IMG/VR virus record: IMGVR_UViG_3300036832_000168
Coordinates: 1-41,546 of that record
DNA from: a virus
Length of the DNA: 41,546 bases
Direction: 5' to 3' (one strand)
Shown here in pieces: positions 29,282-36,903 of the stretch (positions are counted from its first letter, which is position 1; each line of letters begins with the position of its first letter). Below the pieces are notes generated by a model. The model had not been told where the DNA came from. It did not search any database and was given only the letters and a program-made list of their open reading frames with translations. The position numbers and the translations under genes are program-made.

Positions 29282-29610
29282 AACACTGCCTCCACTAGGA
29301 GCGTCCCGCATTTTGCGGTACGGTTTGTATTTGCTACGTCGGATACATCAACCCGCCACCAATAAGTATTGGGTATCTGATTATCGGCCTTCGGGATAAC
29401 GAACTGAGCCATAAACTGGCCGGGATAGTCCGGGTCCGGGATGACTGCGGCATGAAACGTCAGAGTCGTATCATCCGTGTCGGCTGTATAGCGATTGTCC
29501 TTGTAATAGAACGTTGACGTTAGCCCGGTCGCGTCGGTAATCTCCGGCCCGAAATGTGAAAGGACTGTAACGTCATTATTCTGCGGGAACACGAGGACCT
29601 GTGTATCCAT
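29236..29610 (-). CDS. Hypothetical structural protein, Ig-like, 124 aa
   Basis: Its ATG shares a base with the stop of the large repeat protein (TAATG). The product is strand-rich: TQVLVFPQNNDVTVLSHFGPEITDATGLTSTFYYKD, TTLTFHAAVIPDPDYPGQFMAQFVIPKAD, NTYWWRVDVSDVA, and a short basic helix at the C-terminus. It looks like an immunoglobulin-type beta sandwich of a virion surface protein. It ends the beta-rich block between MuF and scaffold. No family is recognised. Confidence 0.62.
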   Translation of the reverse strand: MDTQVLVFPQNNDVTVLSHFGPEITDATGLTSTFYYKDNRYTADTDDTTLTFHAAVIPDPDYPGQFMAQFVIPKADNQIPNTYWWRVDVSDVANTNRTAKCGTLLVEAVLWQRKLREKPGVQSG

Positions 29611-31910
29611 TACCCAACCTCCGCACTCACTGTGATTACCTCGACTCCGGCCGATAGCCCCTGTGTTTCCACAGAAGCTGAAAGCCCACTAATGGACATG
29701 ACGGCATCCAGCCTGGCCGTCTCAATAGTTGCGCTTGGACCGTCCTTGACTTCAACGAATGCCGATATCTCCGGAGGCAGGAGCCCGGCCGTAAATGGCG
29801 GCAGGATAGCCCCATCTGCCCCTGAGACGGCAATGGACATCCCGCTCAGGCCTCCGGCTCCGGCGAGCCATCCCGTGGCCAGGACAGCAGCTCTAGCCGT
29901 CCCGGATACCGCTAGGCGGCCGGAGAGCGTCCCGGAGGCGACGGAGCGGGCCGTAGCCGTCCCGGTTAGGGCTCCGGAGCCGGAGAGGCTACCCGCCGCG
30001 AGCGAGGCCGTTAGGGAGCTTCCTACGGCCTTCAGGAGGCTGGTCACCGTCCCGGCCGCGAGCGAGGCCGACGCGGACGAGCCGGAAAGCGGGTAGGTGA
30101 CTGCCCCGGTCTGGATCGCGACGGCTCCGGACCCAGAGGACGCAGTGGCGGACTGGCCTGCTATCGGGGAGATTCTCCCAAGCGTTCCTGTAGCCTGGGA
30201 GGCGTTCACAGACGAGCCCGCCACCGCGCCGGTCATGGTGACGGCCCCAGACCCGGCCGACACGGAAATGCTAGAGCCCGCAAGGACTCCCTTAAGGCTG
30301 ATCGTCCCGGAAGCAGACGAGACGCCTGCGGAGCTTCCAGACAGTACTCCGGTCATAGTAAGAGAACCGGACGCGAGTGAGATGGCTGCGGCCGTCCCGG
30401 TCACCGGGTAGGTCTGCGCGCCTCCGGCAATGAAGACATTCCCGGACCCGGACGAGACGGAGGCCGATGAGCCGACCAGCGGAGAGACAGACACCACGGT
30501 CCCGTAGGCGGCTGAGGTGGCGAAAGATACCCCAGCTACGGCTCCGGTAAGTGTAAGTCCTCCGCTGGCCGACGATTGTGTTGCCGACGTGCCGGTCACC
30601 GCGCCCAGGAGACCAATAGCGCCACTAGAGGCCGACGCGGTAACCGACGTTCCGGAAACAACGGCAAGAAGGGTGATACTTGCCGAAGCTCCAGATATTG
30701 CGACGGACGATCCAGATAGCACTCCCTTCGCCGTTACCGACCCATTCGCAACAGATGTTGCGATGGCTGAGCCGGCCACCGCCATGACCCGGCCTATGGT
30801 ACCATTTGCAGAGGACGAGGATGCGGAGGAACCTGCGAGCATCGCCGTCATAGAAATGGTACCGTTAGCAAGGCTGGTACTAGTGGCGGAGCCGGAAGTA
30901 GCCATCTGGGCGACAACGGTTCCACTAGCACCACTAACGGTGGCCGACGTTCCTGAAAGGACCGTACTTGTCCCAATAACTCCGGTCGCACTAGATACCG
31001 GGATAGACAACCCTGATATGGAAAATACTGTGCCGCCGGACAGTCCTGGTATAGCAGCAAGGAAAGCGCCACCATTAGATGCGACGGTGAAACTACCGGC
31101 CGGAGTCCCGGCATCACCAGCAGGAGTTTTAACAAGAGAGGCAATCTGTATGCCAACGCTAGCCCCGGAACCAGTCGAGTTAACCTGGGGCTGATTTACG
31201 GCATGGCCCGACGGCTGTGTCAGTACTGCCGGGGGAGTAGTTGCCCCTCTACTAAGTCCAAACCAAAGCAGCAAAGAATTATCTCTAGCAGTAACAACAT
31301 CATTAGAAGGCAATGATGTCACAGTAGAGGCCGCAACAACACCCGAGACAGACGGACTCGATGGGTCGAACAAAGAAGAGTCGAAACTGGTTAGCGCAAT
31401 ACAAGCGGCACCAAGAACATGCCCAATGCTGATAGTGAATGTAAAGGTTGATCCTTCGGTGCCGTCTGTTACCTTCCAGAATATCTGGACTTCGCCATTC
31501 TGGCCGGTCGCAAGAGGCGCGCTACTGAAACCAGCAGGGCCGGTAAAAACTCCTGTAGCGGCACTACTAACAACCCATAGCAGGATAAGGGTTCCAGATG
31601 GGGTAGCCGAGCCAGTCCATGCCGGATTGTTTACTGACTGACTCGTAACAGTACCGGCCGCTGCAGCAGCTGAAGTCCCAGCAATAACCGGAGGCGTAAT
31701 ACCACCAGCCGGGATTATGCTGGAAGCTCCGGAAGCGCTAGAGGCAGAAGTGGAAGAGCCCGCGATTGCACCAGTAAGACCTAGAGTGCCATTCGCACTC
31801 ATTGATCCAGTAGTATCGGCCTGACCCGCTACTGGATATGTGACAGGGCCAGCTACCGCCGGTGCATAAGTAACCGGCGGTAGCCTACTGGCGCTTGCCC
31901 TGAATGGCAT
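29610..31910 (-). CDS. Large Ser/Ala/Gly/Thr repeat protein, putative head or tail fibre/decoration protein
   Basis: Start ATG 31910 (a TTG at 31913 is next to it). The 766-residue product has three parts. First come short N-terminal repeats (PVTYPVAGQADTTGSMSANGTLGLTGAIAGSS). Next, about residues 75-290, is a beta-sandwich-like domain (GTLILLWVVSSAATGVFTGPAGFSS, EVQIFWKVTDGTEGSTFTFTIS, NSLLLWFGLSRG) that resembles the neighbouring gene at 32432-33226. Last comes an array of about 19 repeats of 20 residues, pattern GSSxxxSxASGtxxltGaxa, then a 66-residue C-terminal cap. The regular small-residue pattern suggests a beta-solenoid or fibre shaft. Its place amid head genes points to a capsid-attached fibre. 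No homologous family can be named. Confidence 0.8.
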   Translation of the reverse strand: MPFRASASRLPPVTYAPAVAGPVTYPVAGQADTTGSMSANGTLGLTGAIAGSSTSASSASGASSIIPAGGITPPVIAGTSAAAAAGTVTSQSVNNPAWTGSATPSGTLILLWVVSSAATGVFTGPAGFSSAPLATGQNGEVQIFWKVTDGTEGSTFTFTISIGHVLGAACIALTSFDSSLFDPSSPSVSGVVAASTVTSLPSNDVVTARDNSLLLWFGLSRGATTPPAVLTQPSGHAVNQPQVNSTGSGASVGIQIASLVKTPAGDAGTPAGSFTVASNGGAFLAAIPGLSGGTVFSISGLSIPVSSATGVIGTSTVLSGTSATVSGASGTVVAQMATSGSATSTSLANGTISMTAMLAGSSASSSSANGTIGRVMAVAGSAIATSVANGSVTAKGVLSGSSVAISGASASITLLAVVSGTSVTASASSGAIGLLGAVTGTSATQSSASGGLTLTGAVAGVSFATSAAYGTVVSVSPLVGSSASVSSGSGNVFIAGGAQTYPVTGTAAAISLASGSLTMTGVLSGSSAGVSSASGTISLKGVLAGSSISVSAGSGAVTMTGAVAGSSVNASQATGTLGRISPIAGQSATASSGSGAVAIQTGAVTYPLSGSSASASLAAGTVTSLLKAVGSSLTASLAAGSLSGSGALTGTATARSVASGTLSGRLAVSGTARAAVLATGWLAGAGGLSGMSIAVSGADGAILPPFTAGLLPPEISAFVEVKDGPSATIETARLDAVMSISGLSASVETQGLSAGVEVITVSAEVG
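29811..30953 (-). repeat. Array of about 19 degenerate 60-bp (20-aa) repeats
   Basis: Each unit starts with G(S/T)(S/A) and has Ser at position 7, (A/S)xG near 9-11, then a hydrophobic strand. Examples are GSSAGVSSASGTISLKGVLA and GSSISVSAGSGAVTMTGAVA. Sixteen units are 20 residues, two are 25 and contain an inserted TYP(V/L)(T/S), and the last is partial. The DNA has diverged, so it is a protein-level repeat, not a recent tandem duplication. Confidence 0.85.
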
Positions 31911-31913
31911 CAA

Positions 31914-32423
31914 TTACCCTTGCGCGGGCTCGTCCCAGAGGACCCACGGGATAACGTTGACGGCAGCCTGGAAGGTACAACGTATCCTGATAAACCGGCT
32001 AGGCTGAACTCGCGGCCTAGTATCTGCGGGCCAGAAAACTCCGTATCCTGACTGTGGGCTTACTTCCTGCGTATCAAGGTAAGTCGGCGCGGTGGGCGTC
32101 ACCTCAGTAAGCGCATAGGCCGTCAGCGCCGCGCCACCGACACAAAGCGAGGCCGGAGCCTGCGAGTTGCCCCACGGCTCTGGGGTTAGCGAGGTCCCGC
32201 CAGTACACGCCGTAGGATCGTGAAGCAGCGAACAGATGCCGGGCACCTGCGTACCTCCGGCCGCATTGTCGAATGAAACTCCCCATCCGATAATCGCAAC
32301 GTCCGTAGTAGCCGGTACAGCCACCTGAATAACCGTCTTGATGGTTGCGGCAACCAGGCCCGTCACCACAGGAAGGAATGGCGTACCTGAAGCACGCGGG
32401 TTTGCCATATATGAATTAGACAT
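31914..32423 (-). CDS. Hypothetical structural protein, 169 aa, beta-rich
   Basis: ATG at 32423 after GGAGAGACG. The product MSNSYMANPRASGTPFLPVVTGLVAATIKTVIQVAVPATTDVAIIGWGVSFDNA... consists of alternating strands and loops, ending in PSRFIRIRCTFQAAVNVIPWVLWDE. This resembles jelly-roll-like decoration or fibre proteins of phages. It carries no enzymatic motif. It is adjacent to the repeat protein (3-base spacing), so both may act together on the particle surface. Confidence 0.65.
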   Translation of the reverse strand: MSNSYMANPRASGTPFLPVVTGLVAATIKTVIQVAVPATTDVAIIGWGVSFDNAAGGTQVPGICSLLHDPTACTGGTSLTPEPWGNSQAPASLCVGGAALTAYALTEVTPTAPTYLDTQEVSPQSGYGVFWPADTRPRVQPSRFIRIRCTFQAAVNVIPWVLWDEPAQG

Positions 32424-32431
32424 CGTCTCTC

Positions 32432-33226
32432 CTATCGGCCATAACGGGCTCCTATAAGCTCAGTAGTCATTTGCTGCGAAGGTATCGCGCCTGGATTGCC
32501 CTGTACCGCCCTGCGTATCCTCTGCGCCTTAGCGACAGCGCCTCCGCTGGCTTCGGCAAACTCCACGGCAAAGTCTGTCGGGTCGATTGCGGTCGTGGAA
32601 GTGGCCCCGCCTGGAGATCCGGTGGTTGTCTTCCATCCTATACTGGCTACTCCGCCATTCCCGGACTGAGTGTTCTGAACGAAATTAGTCAGCGCGGACG
32701 GCCCGGTACCACTCAAAGTCTCAGTAGCTGACAAAGCGGAATTCTGCCCGCCCCATCCCCAGATGTTAAGATTGCCCGCCACCGATACGGTATATACGGC
32801 ATCCGGGCAGGCAGTTACAAAGGCAGAAGCCGCGTGATATTCTGCCGACCCTACTACCGTCCAACCAGAGCCAAGCGTTGACCGCATAACTAGTGTTACA
32901 GATTCCGACCAAGCCGTTCCATTAAACGTTGCCGTAAAGGTTGTATCTGTGGTGGCCGATCCGACCGTCCCAGCAGCAAGCCTGTAGCCTAGCCAGTAAT
33001 TATCCTGGAAGGTGCTCGTAGCTCCATTTGGCTTCTGATTGCCCGGGGCATTCTGCAACATCGTGAAGCCAGGAATTGAAACCGAAGCCGCAGTAGAGCC
33101 ATTAGTCCAGACCAAAGAGACAACAATAAGGTCCCCGCCTTGTACGCCAGCAGGCAGGGTGATCGACTGTGTTGTAGTACCGTTATCAGTATTAGTATTG
33201 ACTGTGCCAACGGCACTCCAAGTCAC
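32432..33226 (-). CDS. Hypothetical structural protein, 264 aa, beta-sandwich type
   Basis: Starts with GTG at 33226 after GGGAGG. The beta-rich product contains QSITLPAGVQGGDLIVVSLVW, GFTMLQNAPGNQ, WLGYRLAAGTVGS, FTATFNGTAWSESVTLVMRS and YTVSVAGNLNIWGWGGQNS. The GDLIVVSLVW-type strand order is also seen in the internal domain of the repeat protein at 29610-31910, so the two genes probably share a fold. The C-terminus is basic (RIRRAVQGNPGA...). It is likely a virion surface protein. It is not recognisable as a named family. Confidence 0.68.
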   Translation of the reverse strand: MTWSAVGTVNTNTDNGTTTQSITLPAGVQGGDLIVVSLVWTNGSTAASVSIPGFTMLQNAPGNQKPNGATSTFQDNYWLGYRLAAGTVGSATTDTTFTATFNGTAWSESVTLVMRSTLGSGWTVVGSAEYHAASAFVTACPDAVYTVSVAGNLNIWGWGGQNSALSATETLSGTGPSALTNFVQNTQSGNGGVASIGWKTTTGSPGGATSTTAIDPTDFAVEFAEASGGAVAKAQRIRRAVQGNPGAIPSQQMTTELIGARYGR

Positions 33227-33242
33227 GGCCGATTACCTCCCA

Positions 33243-33527
33243 TCAAATAACCCTCATCGGCTCCGACAAACGGAATAGGACGACAGGCACCATGCCTCCA
33301 GCCTTAGCACATTCCTGGCAGATAGCTCCACCCCCTGCGACCAAGGCCGCATGGACCGGACAGAGCCAGATACGCCGCTCGTGCCCGACCACGCCACAGA
33401 CCCGGAGGTAAAGGCTCGCCGGAGTAGTGCCGCATTCCTCATGGCGCTCATTCACGATAGCGCCACACGGATAGCCGCGCGGAATCTTTAGGTCTGGGAT
33501 AGCTAGTCCCAGGCTGATAATCCCCAT
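33243..33527 (-). CDS. Small zinc-binding (treble-clef-like) protein, 94 aa
   Basis: The ATG at 33527 shares a base with the upstream stop. Cysteine/histidine pairs are PCGAIVNERHEECG, YLRVCGVVGHERRIWLCPVHAAL and AICQECAKAGG, in which CxxH and CxxC motifs could bind zinc. Hydrophobic strands follow (GMVPVVLFRLSEPMRVI). Small zinc-ribbon proteins occur in actinophage structural operons without assigned function. It stands between two beta-rich structural genes. Confidence 0.68.
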   Translation of the reverse strand: MGIISLGLAIPDLKIPRGYPCGAIVNERHEECGTTPASLYLRVCGVVGHERRIWLCPVHAALVAGGGAICQECAKAGGMVPVVLFRLSEPMRVI

Positions 33528-33991
33528 TAGACCTGACAGAGGAATCCGACTCCAGCGGAGCCGGTACCGGCCGCAGCCTGGAGCGAGTCACCAATCGCCG
33601 GAGTCCGCGAGGACGCGAGCAGGAACGCGGCAATCGTATGAGCTGCGGTGCCGCTCGCGAGGTCGCAGCAGATTCCCCAGAAGCAGCTTCCCGGAGCCGA
33701 CGTGAATGGGCCCCAGGTAAGTATGCCAGTATTGTAGATCAGCGACGGCGAAGCCGCTGTGGCCGATACCGGGCCATAGGGCTGACGTGCGTAGCCGGTC
33801 GCCGTATTGTATTCATTGATGGTTGCTCCGGCCATAGTCGTCTCCGTCGACTGAAGCACGCCTGATGCGGCCGAAGTCGAGAGCGCCATGTAAGTAGCCG
33901 CAACGGCCGGGCTCTGCGCCTTCAGGAATACGGCATTTAGGGCCTGCTGTTCCGCGTACTGGAACATCTGGCCCGCGCTGAGTAGTGTCAT
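33527..33991 (-). CDS. Hypothetical structural protein, 154 aa
   Basis: ATG at 33991. The product begins with a helical part (LLSAGQMFQYAEQQALNAVFLKAQSPAVAATYMALSTSAAS) and continues with strand-rich Gly/Ser/Thr segments (YGPVSATAASPSLIYNTGILTWGPFTSAPGSCFWGICCDLASGTAAHTIAAFLLAS). This is a layout typical of small phage decoration or tail-fibre-like proteins whose MALSTSA part binds other subunits. Three cysteines lie close together (SCFWGICCD). The family is not assigned with certainty. Confidence 0.65.
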   Translation of the reverse strand: MTLLSAGQMFQYAEQQALNAVFLKAQSPAVAATYMALSTSAASGVLQSTETTMAGATINEYNTATGYARQPYGPVSATAASPSLIYNTGILTWGPFTSAPGSCFWGICCDLASGTAAHTIAAFLLASSRTPAIGDSLQAAAGTGSAGVGFLCQV

Positions 33992-33998
33992 GATATTC

Positions 33999-34286
33999 CT
34001 ATCGCTCGTATGGCACGAATAGTTCCATGTACTGTGGATCTATGGTCGTGATCCGGCCGATCCCCGTCCTGTCGGTCCACTCGATCAGCGGCCAGCCAGA
34101 GTCCCGGTCGAATTCCAGGAGCCTGACGACCATTCCATGGCCCAAGTCAAGCTCCCTCATCTCAGCCGTCTGCTCGCCTTCCCTGACGTGCTCGCCAAGT
34201 CCTTGCTCCGTCGGGTGAGTGAATACAAACTCGTCTCCCGGCTGAGCGTTGGCGAGCGGCGCATCGCTCGTGATCTTCTTAGGCAT
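33999..34286 (-). CDS. Hypothetical protein, 95 aa
   Basis: I chose the ATG at 34286 after GGAGGCAGCA; the frame extends to 34322. The product (MPKKITSDAPLANAQPGDEFVFTH...) is compact and strand-rich (EMRELDLGHGMVVRLLEFDRDSGWPLIEWTDRTGIGRITTID), possibly an SH3- or OB-like barrel. It overlaps the preceding gene by 8 bases. The function is unknown. Confidence 0.65.
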   Translation of the reverse strand: MPKKITSDAPLANAQPGDEFVFTHPTEQGLGEHVREGEQTAEMRELDLGHGMVVRLLEFDRDSGWPLIEWTDRTGIGRITTIDPQYMELFVPYER

Positions 34287-34548
34287 TGCTGCCTCCATTC
34301 CAGCTATCTGGGATGTCCGCACCCCAGCCTTTCGCCTTAGCTACTCTTTTGATATAGGCACGGATCTTGGCATGTTCCTCCGGTGTGTTTGGGCGAGCCC
34401 GGCCGACGGCCTTGATAGCGGACGCAAGGGAGTCCTTACCCGTTCGCCGCGCTATCGGGAAGCGCGGTGCGTCCGATTGATTGGACTGGGACGGCGGCAG
34501 GGCCCGTCCCTTCTTTTGTAGCGACTGCCGTTGTTTCAGATCCGCCAT
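34279..34548 (-). CDS. Small phage domain protein, 89 aa (DUF6582-like)
   Basis: ATG at 34548 with GGAGTAGTC before it. The product starts with basic residues (DLKQRQSLQKKGRALPPSQ) and has the family-like core APRFPIARRTGKDSLASAIKAVGRARPNTPEEHAKIRAYIKRVAKAKGWGADIP. This FPI...AI.A.GR...I..RA...G pattern is common in actinophage head proteins, often fused to the end of larger proteins. Here it is a separate gene that overlaps the 3' end of the MuF-like gene by 113 bases in another frame. Its role in head assembly is unknown. Confidence 0.75.
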   Translation of the reverse strand: MADLKQRQSLQKKGRALPPSQSNQSDAPRFPIARRTGKDSLASAIKAVGRARPNTPEEHAKIRAYIKRVAKAKGWGADIPDSWNGGSNA

Positions 34549-35287
34549 GACTACTCCAGTATTTATCCCAGGCGGCTCGTGCAGCCGCTCCGCGTGTTCC
34601 CTTTGTCTCGCGACCCCAGGCCGCGCTCAATTCCGTATTAATGGACTTCTGTCCCCTAAAGACCGGCCGCGCGACGCAATGGCAATGGTCGTGCGCCCGG
34701 AAGTCGACTGTGGCCTCTGAATAGACTCCACCGCGTCCCGCGAGCATAGCACAGAACGAGCAGGCTCCGGGCTCGATAACCCGCTCCCAGCCCGTCGCTA
34801 CCGGGTCGATACCGGAAGCCTGGACGATCGTATTCCGGCCGCCCATTAGCGTCATCCGGGTAGAGGCTCCCCTGAGCGCATCCTGGGCCATGGTGGAGGC
34901 TTCGGCCGGGTCCTGTTCCTTAACAAAGTGATAGTACTGACCGCGACCCATAGCATTAACGACCCGGTTTATATAGTTCTCATCCGGCCGGATTCCCGGA
35001 ACATTGATATGCGGGAAGTCCGCGACAACCCTAGAGTTCACATAGTACTGTGCGGCCGACGCGGCTGCCGCGTCAAAGTGCGTCGAGATAATCCCGTTGG
35101 CGATTGGGTTCATCGTCTGCCAGGATTCCTCGAATGCGGCCGGAGCCGGGTTGATTATCTGGAGCCAGAGATTGTAAATAGCCGTCGCTACCCGCATAGC
35201 AATACTCTGCTGCTCCTGCCGGTAGCTAGCCAGCAGAAGCTGACCGCTCGCGGAGCGGCTAACCGGGAGCCCGGCCGGAGTAGTCAT
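34436..35287 (-). CDS. MuF-like head morphogenesis / capsid maturation protein
   Basis: This 283-residue protein follows the portal with a 4-base overlap. The N-terminal half is helical (IAMRVATAIYNLWLQIINPAPAAFEESWQTM; FDAAAASAAQYYVNSRVVADF). The middle has the actinophage MuF core: TRMTLMGGRNTIVQASGIDPVATGWERVIEPGACSFCAMLAGRGGVYSEATVDFRAHDHCHCVARPVFRGQ, with two CxxC/CxC pairs and DHCHC. These proteins bind the portal inside the prohead and in some phages are ejected. The C-terminal 70 residues are low complexity, part of which overlaps the next gene. Confidence 0.85.
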   Translation of the reverse strand: MTTPAGLPVSRSASGQLLLASYRQEQQSIAMRVATAIYNLWLQIINPAPAAFEESWQTMNPIANGIISTHFDAAAASAAQYYVNSRVVADFPHINVPGIRPDENYINRVVNAMGRGQYYHFVKEQDPAEASTMAQDALRGASTRMTLMGGRNTIVQASGIDPVATGWERVIEPGACSFCAMLAGRGGVYSEATVDFRAHDHCHCVARPVFRGQKSINTELSAAWGRETKGTRGAAARAAWDKYWSSHGGSETTAVATKEGTGPAAVPVQSIGRTALPDSAANG

Positions 35288-36903
35288 GCGTTCTGGCCTC
35301 CGGGCTCAGGCCGTCCTCCCGGACCTCGCGGTGCAACGGCAGGAGAGCCTCCAGGAGCCGGTATGCCCTGGATCGGGGCCGTCTGCCCGGCTACCCCAGC
35401 CTGGTTCGGTACGGAGCCGTTAGGACCCTGCCCCGGAGCTAGCTGGGCTTGCTGGTTCTGTGCTACGATCTGCTGAACGAGCTGCTGCGCCTGGGCCCGC
35501 TGCGCCGCAAGCCTCCAGGCCGCTACGTCCTCTGCCGTCGCTCCCGGAATCTTGGACCACAGTTCCTCCTGCGGCACCCCAAGCATCTGGGCTATCTGAG
35601 TAAGGCCCACGACCGTAGAGGCGAATGCACGTGCGCTTGTATCGCGCCAGATAACGGAGCCGAATAGGTCTTTCCAGCCTTCCTGGTCGCCGCGAGCTAG
35701 AGCCTCCAGCCTAAACGTATTACGCCAGGAATCGGTAAGGTTCGCCTTTAGCTCGTCAACATGCCGGTCCTGCCCGTCCTTGGCGGCCGCTAGAGCATCG
35801 GCCGACATATTGGCTATCTGGCCCAGGAGGTAATACGGAGGGATCTGACTCACAGTCGACATATGGCGGATGCCGTCCTCGCGGACTGCGGAGTATGGCG
35901 CCAGGGCCGTCTCCCCGAATTCCCCAAACTTGGTATTCGCATCCTCAGCCGCCCATACCCGGTCCACTCCTGGCCTGAATGGGGCCTGCTCCCGGCCGCT
36001 CTCATCGACCGGGGCCATTCCCGTAACCCAGCGCTGCCGGAAAGCCGCGAACTGCGTGCTTATCATAAGGTTGAATGTGTCAAAATTAATTTGGTCCTGA
36101 ATCGGGATGAGCGGCTCTATCTCGCCGGAGCAGTCATCCTCGCCGTCGAGGTCTGTCTCATAGAGGAACCGGACTACGGGGCAGACACCAAGACCGTGCT
36201 CAGCAACTGGGTTCTGTCCGCCCAGTAGTGGATCGGCCGGGTCTGCTATCTGAAGGTTATAACTCGCGAGCGGCGTATTGCCGGTAACAATATCAGAAGC
36301 CAGGATATAGCGGAACTGCTCATCATAGACATTGAGGAACATCCGGCTCTCATTACGCGGGAGCTGGACTAGCCGGACCTCTATTGCGTACTGCGCCCAT
36401 TCATCATCAATATCATCCGAGTACATAGCCGTCATCCGGCGAGGCGATACCGGCCGGATAACCGGAACGTCCTGTGACTGCTCGTCATCCGTCGATAGCT
36501 GGCCTGGAAGCACAACAATGTACGCAGAGCCAAACTTGACTACAGAACGATGAACTCCATGCTGACGTCCTATCATCCGGTTAGCCCGGAACGAGTCCCA
36601 GCCCGGAGTGGGCTTCTGCGGGCCAGCTACCTCGTTTGTAGTTGTCCCGGACGGCCGGTAGCCATCCACATGGAGATTCTGGCTGATGACCGAAACAACC
36701 AGCGGCAGGAAATTCCGCCTAGCTCGCCTGGCTATCCAGCGGTATTCCGCATTGACGCCTCTGGGCGTGTACGGCGGCTCATGCTTACCACGCACATAGT
36801 TGTTAATCTTCTGGAGCCGGACTTGTTCCGACTGACGCATAATAAGCGTCTGCGTCGCGAGCGCGGAAACGTCCGCTGGGTCGATTATCAACTGAAGCTC
36901 CAA
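35284..36903 (-). CDS. Portal protein (SPP1 Gp6-like)
   Basis: This 539-residue protein has a ring-forming core: RGKHEPPYTPRGVNAEYRWIARRARRNFLPLVVSVISQNLHVDGYRPSG at the N-terminus, then AYIVVLPGQ, the wing and stem parts (FDTFNLMISTQFAAFRQRWVTGM), and IRHMSTVSQIPPYYLLGQIANMSADALAAAKDGQDRHVDELKANLTDSW. All are typical of SPP1 Gp6-like portals. The last 60 residues are Gln/Pro/Gly-rich and disordered. The longest frame begins with TTG at 36903 after AGCAGGAT and overlaps the large terminase by 16 bases; a later ATG (36837) would shorten it by 22 residues. Confidence 0.9.
   Translation of the reverse strand: MELQLIIDPADVSALATQTLIMRQSEQVRLQKINNYVRGKHEPPYTPRGVNAEYRWIARRARRNFLPLVVSVISQNLHVDGYRPSGTTTNEVAGPQKPTPGWDSFRANRMIGRQHGVHRSVVKFGSAYIVVLPGQLSTDDEQSQDVPVIRPVSPRRMTAMYSDDIDDEWAQYAIEVRLVQLPRNESRMFLNVYDEQFRYILASDIVTGNTPLASYNLQIADPADPLLGGQNPVAEHGLGVCPVVRFLYETDLDGEDDCSGEIEPLIPIQDQINFDTFNLMISTQFAAFRQRWVTGMAPVDESGREQAPFRPGVDRVWAAEDANTKFGEFGETALAPYSAVREDGIRHMSTVSQIPPYYLLGQIANMSADALAAAKDGQDRHVDELKANLTDSWRNTFRLEALARGDQEGWKDLFGSVIWRDTSARAFASTVVGLTQIAQMLGVPQEELWSKIPGATAEDVAAWRLAAQRAQAQQLVQQIVAQNQQAQLAPGQGPNGSVPNQAGVAGQTAPIQGIPAPGGSPAVAPRGPGGRPEPGGQNA

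Noticed and set aside
30517-31194. 225-codon + strand frame opposite the repeat protein (also 29632-30096)
   Set aside because: Ala/Pro/Val/Asp-rich mirror image of the 20-residue repeats; no ribosome-binding site.
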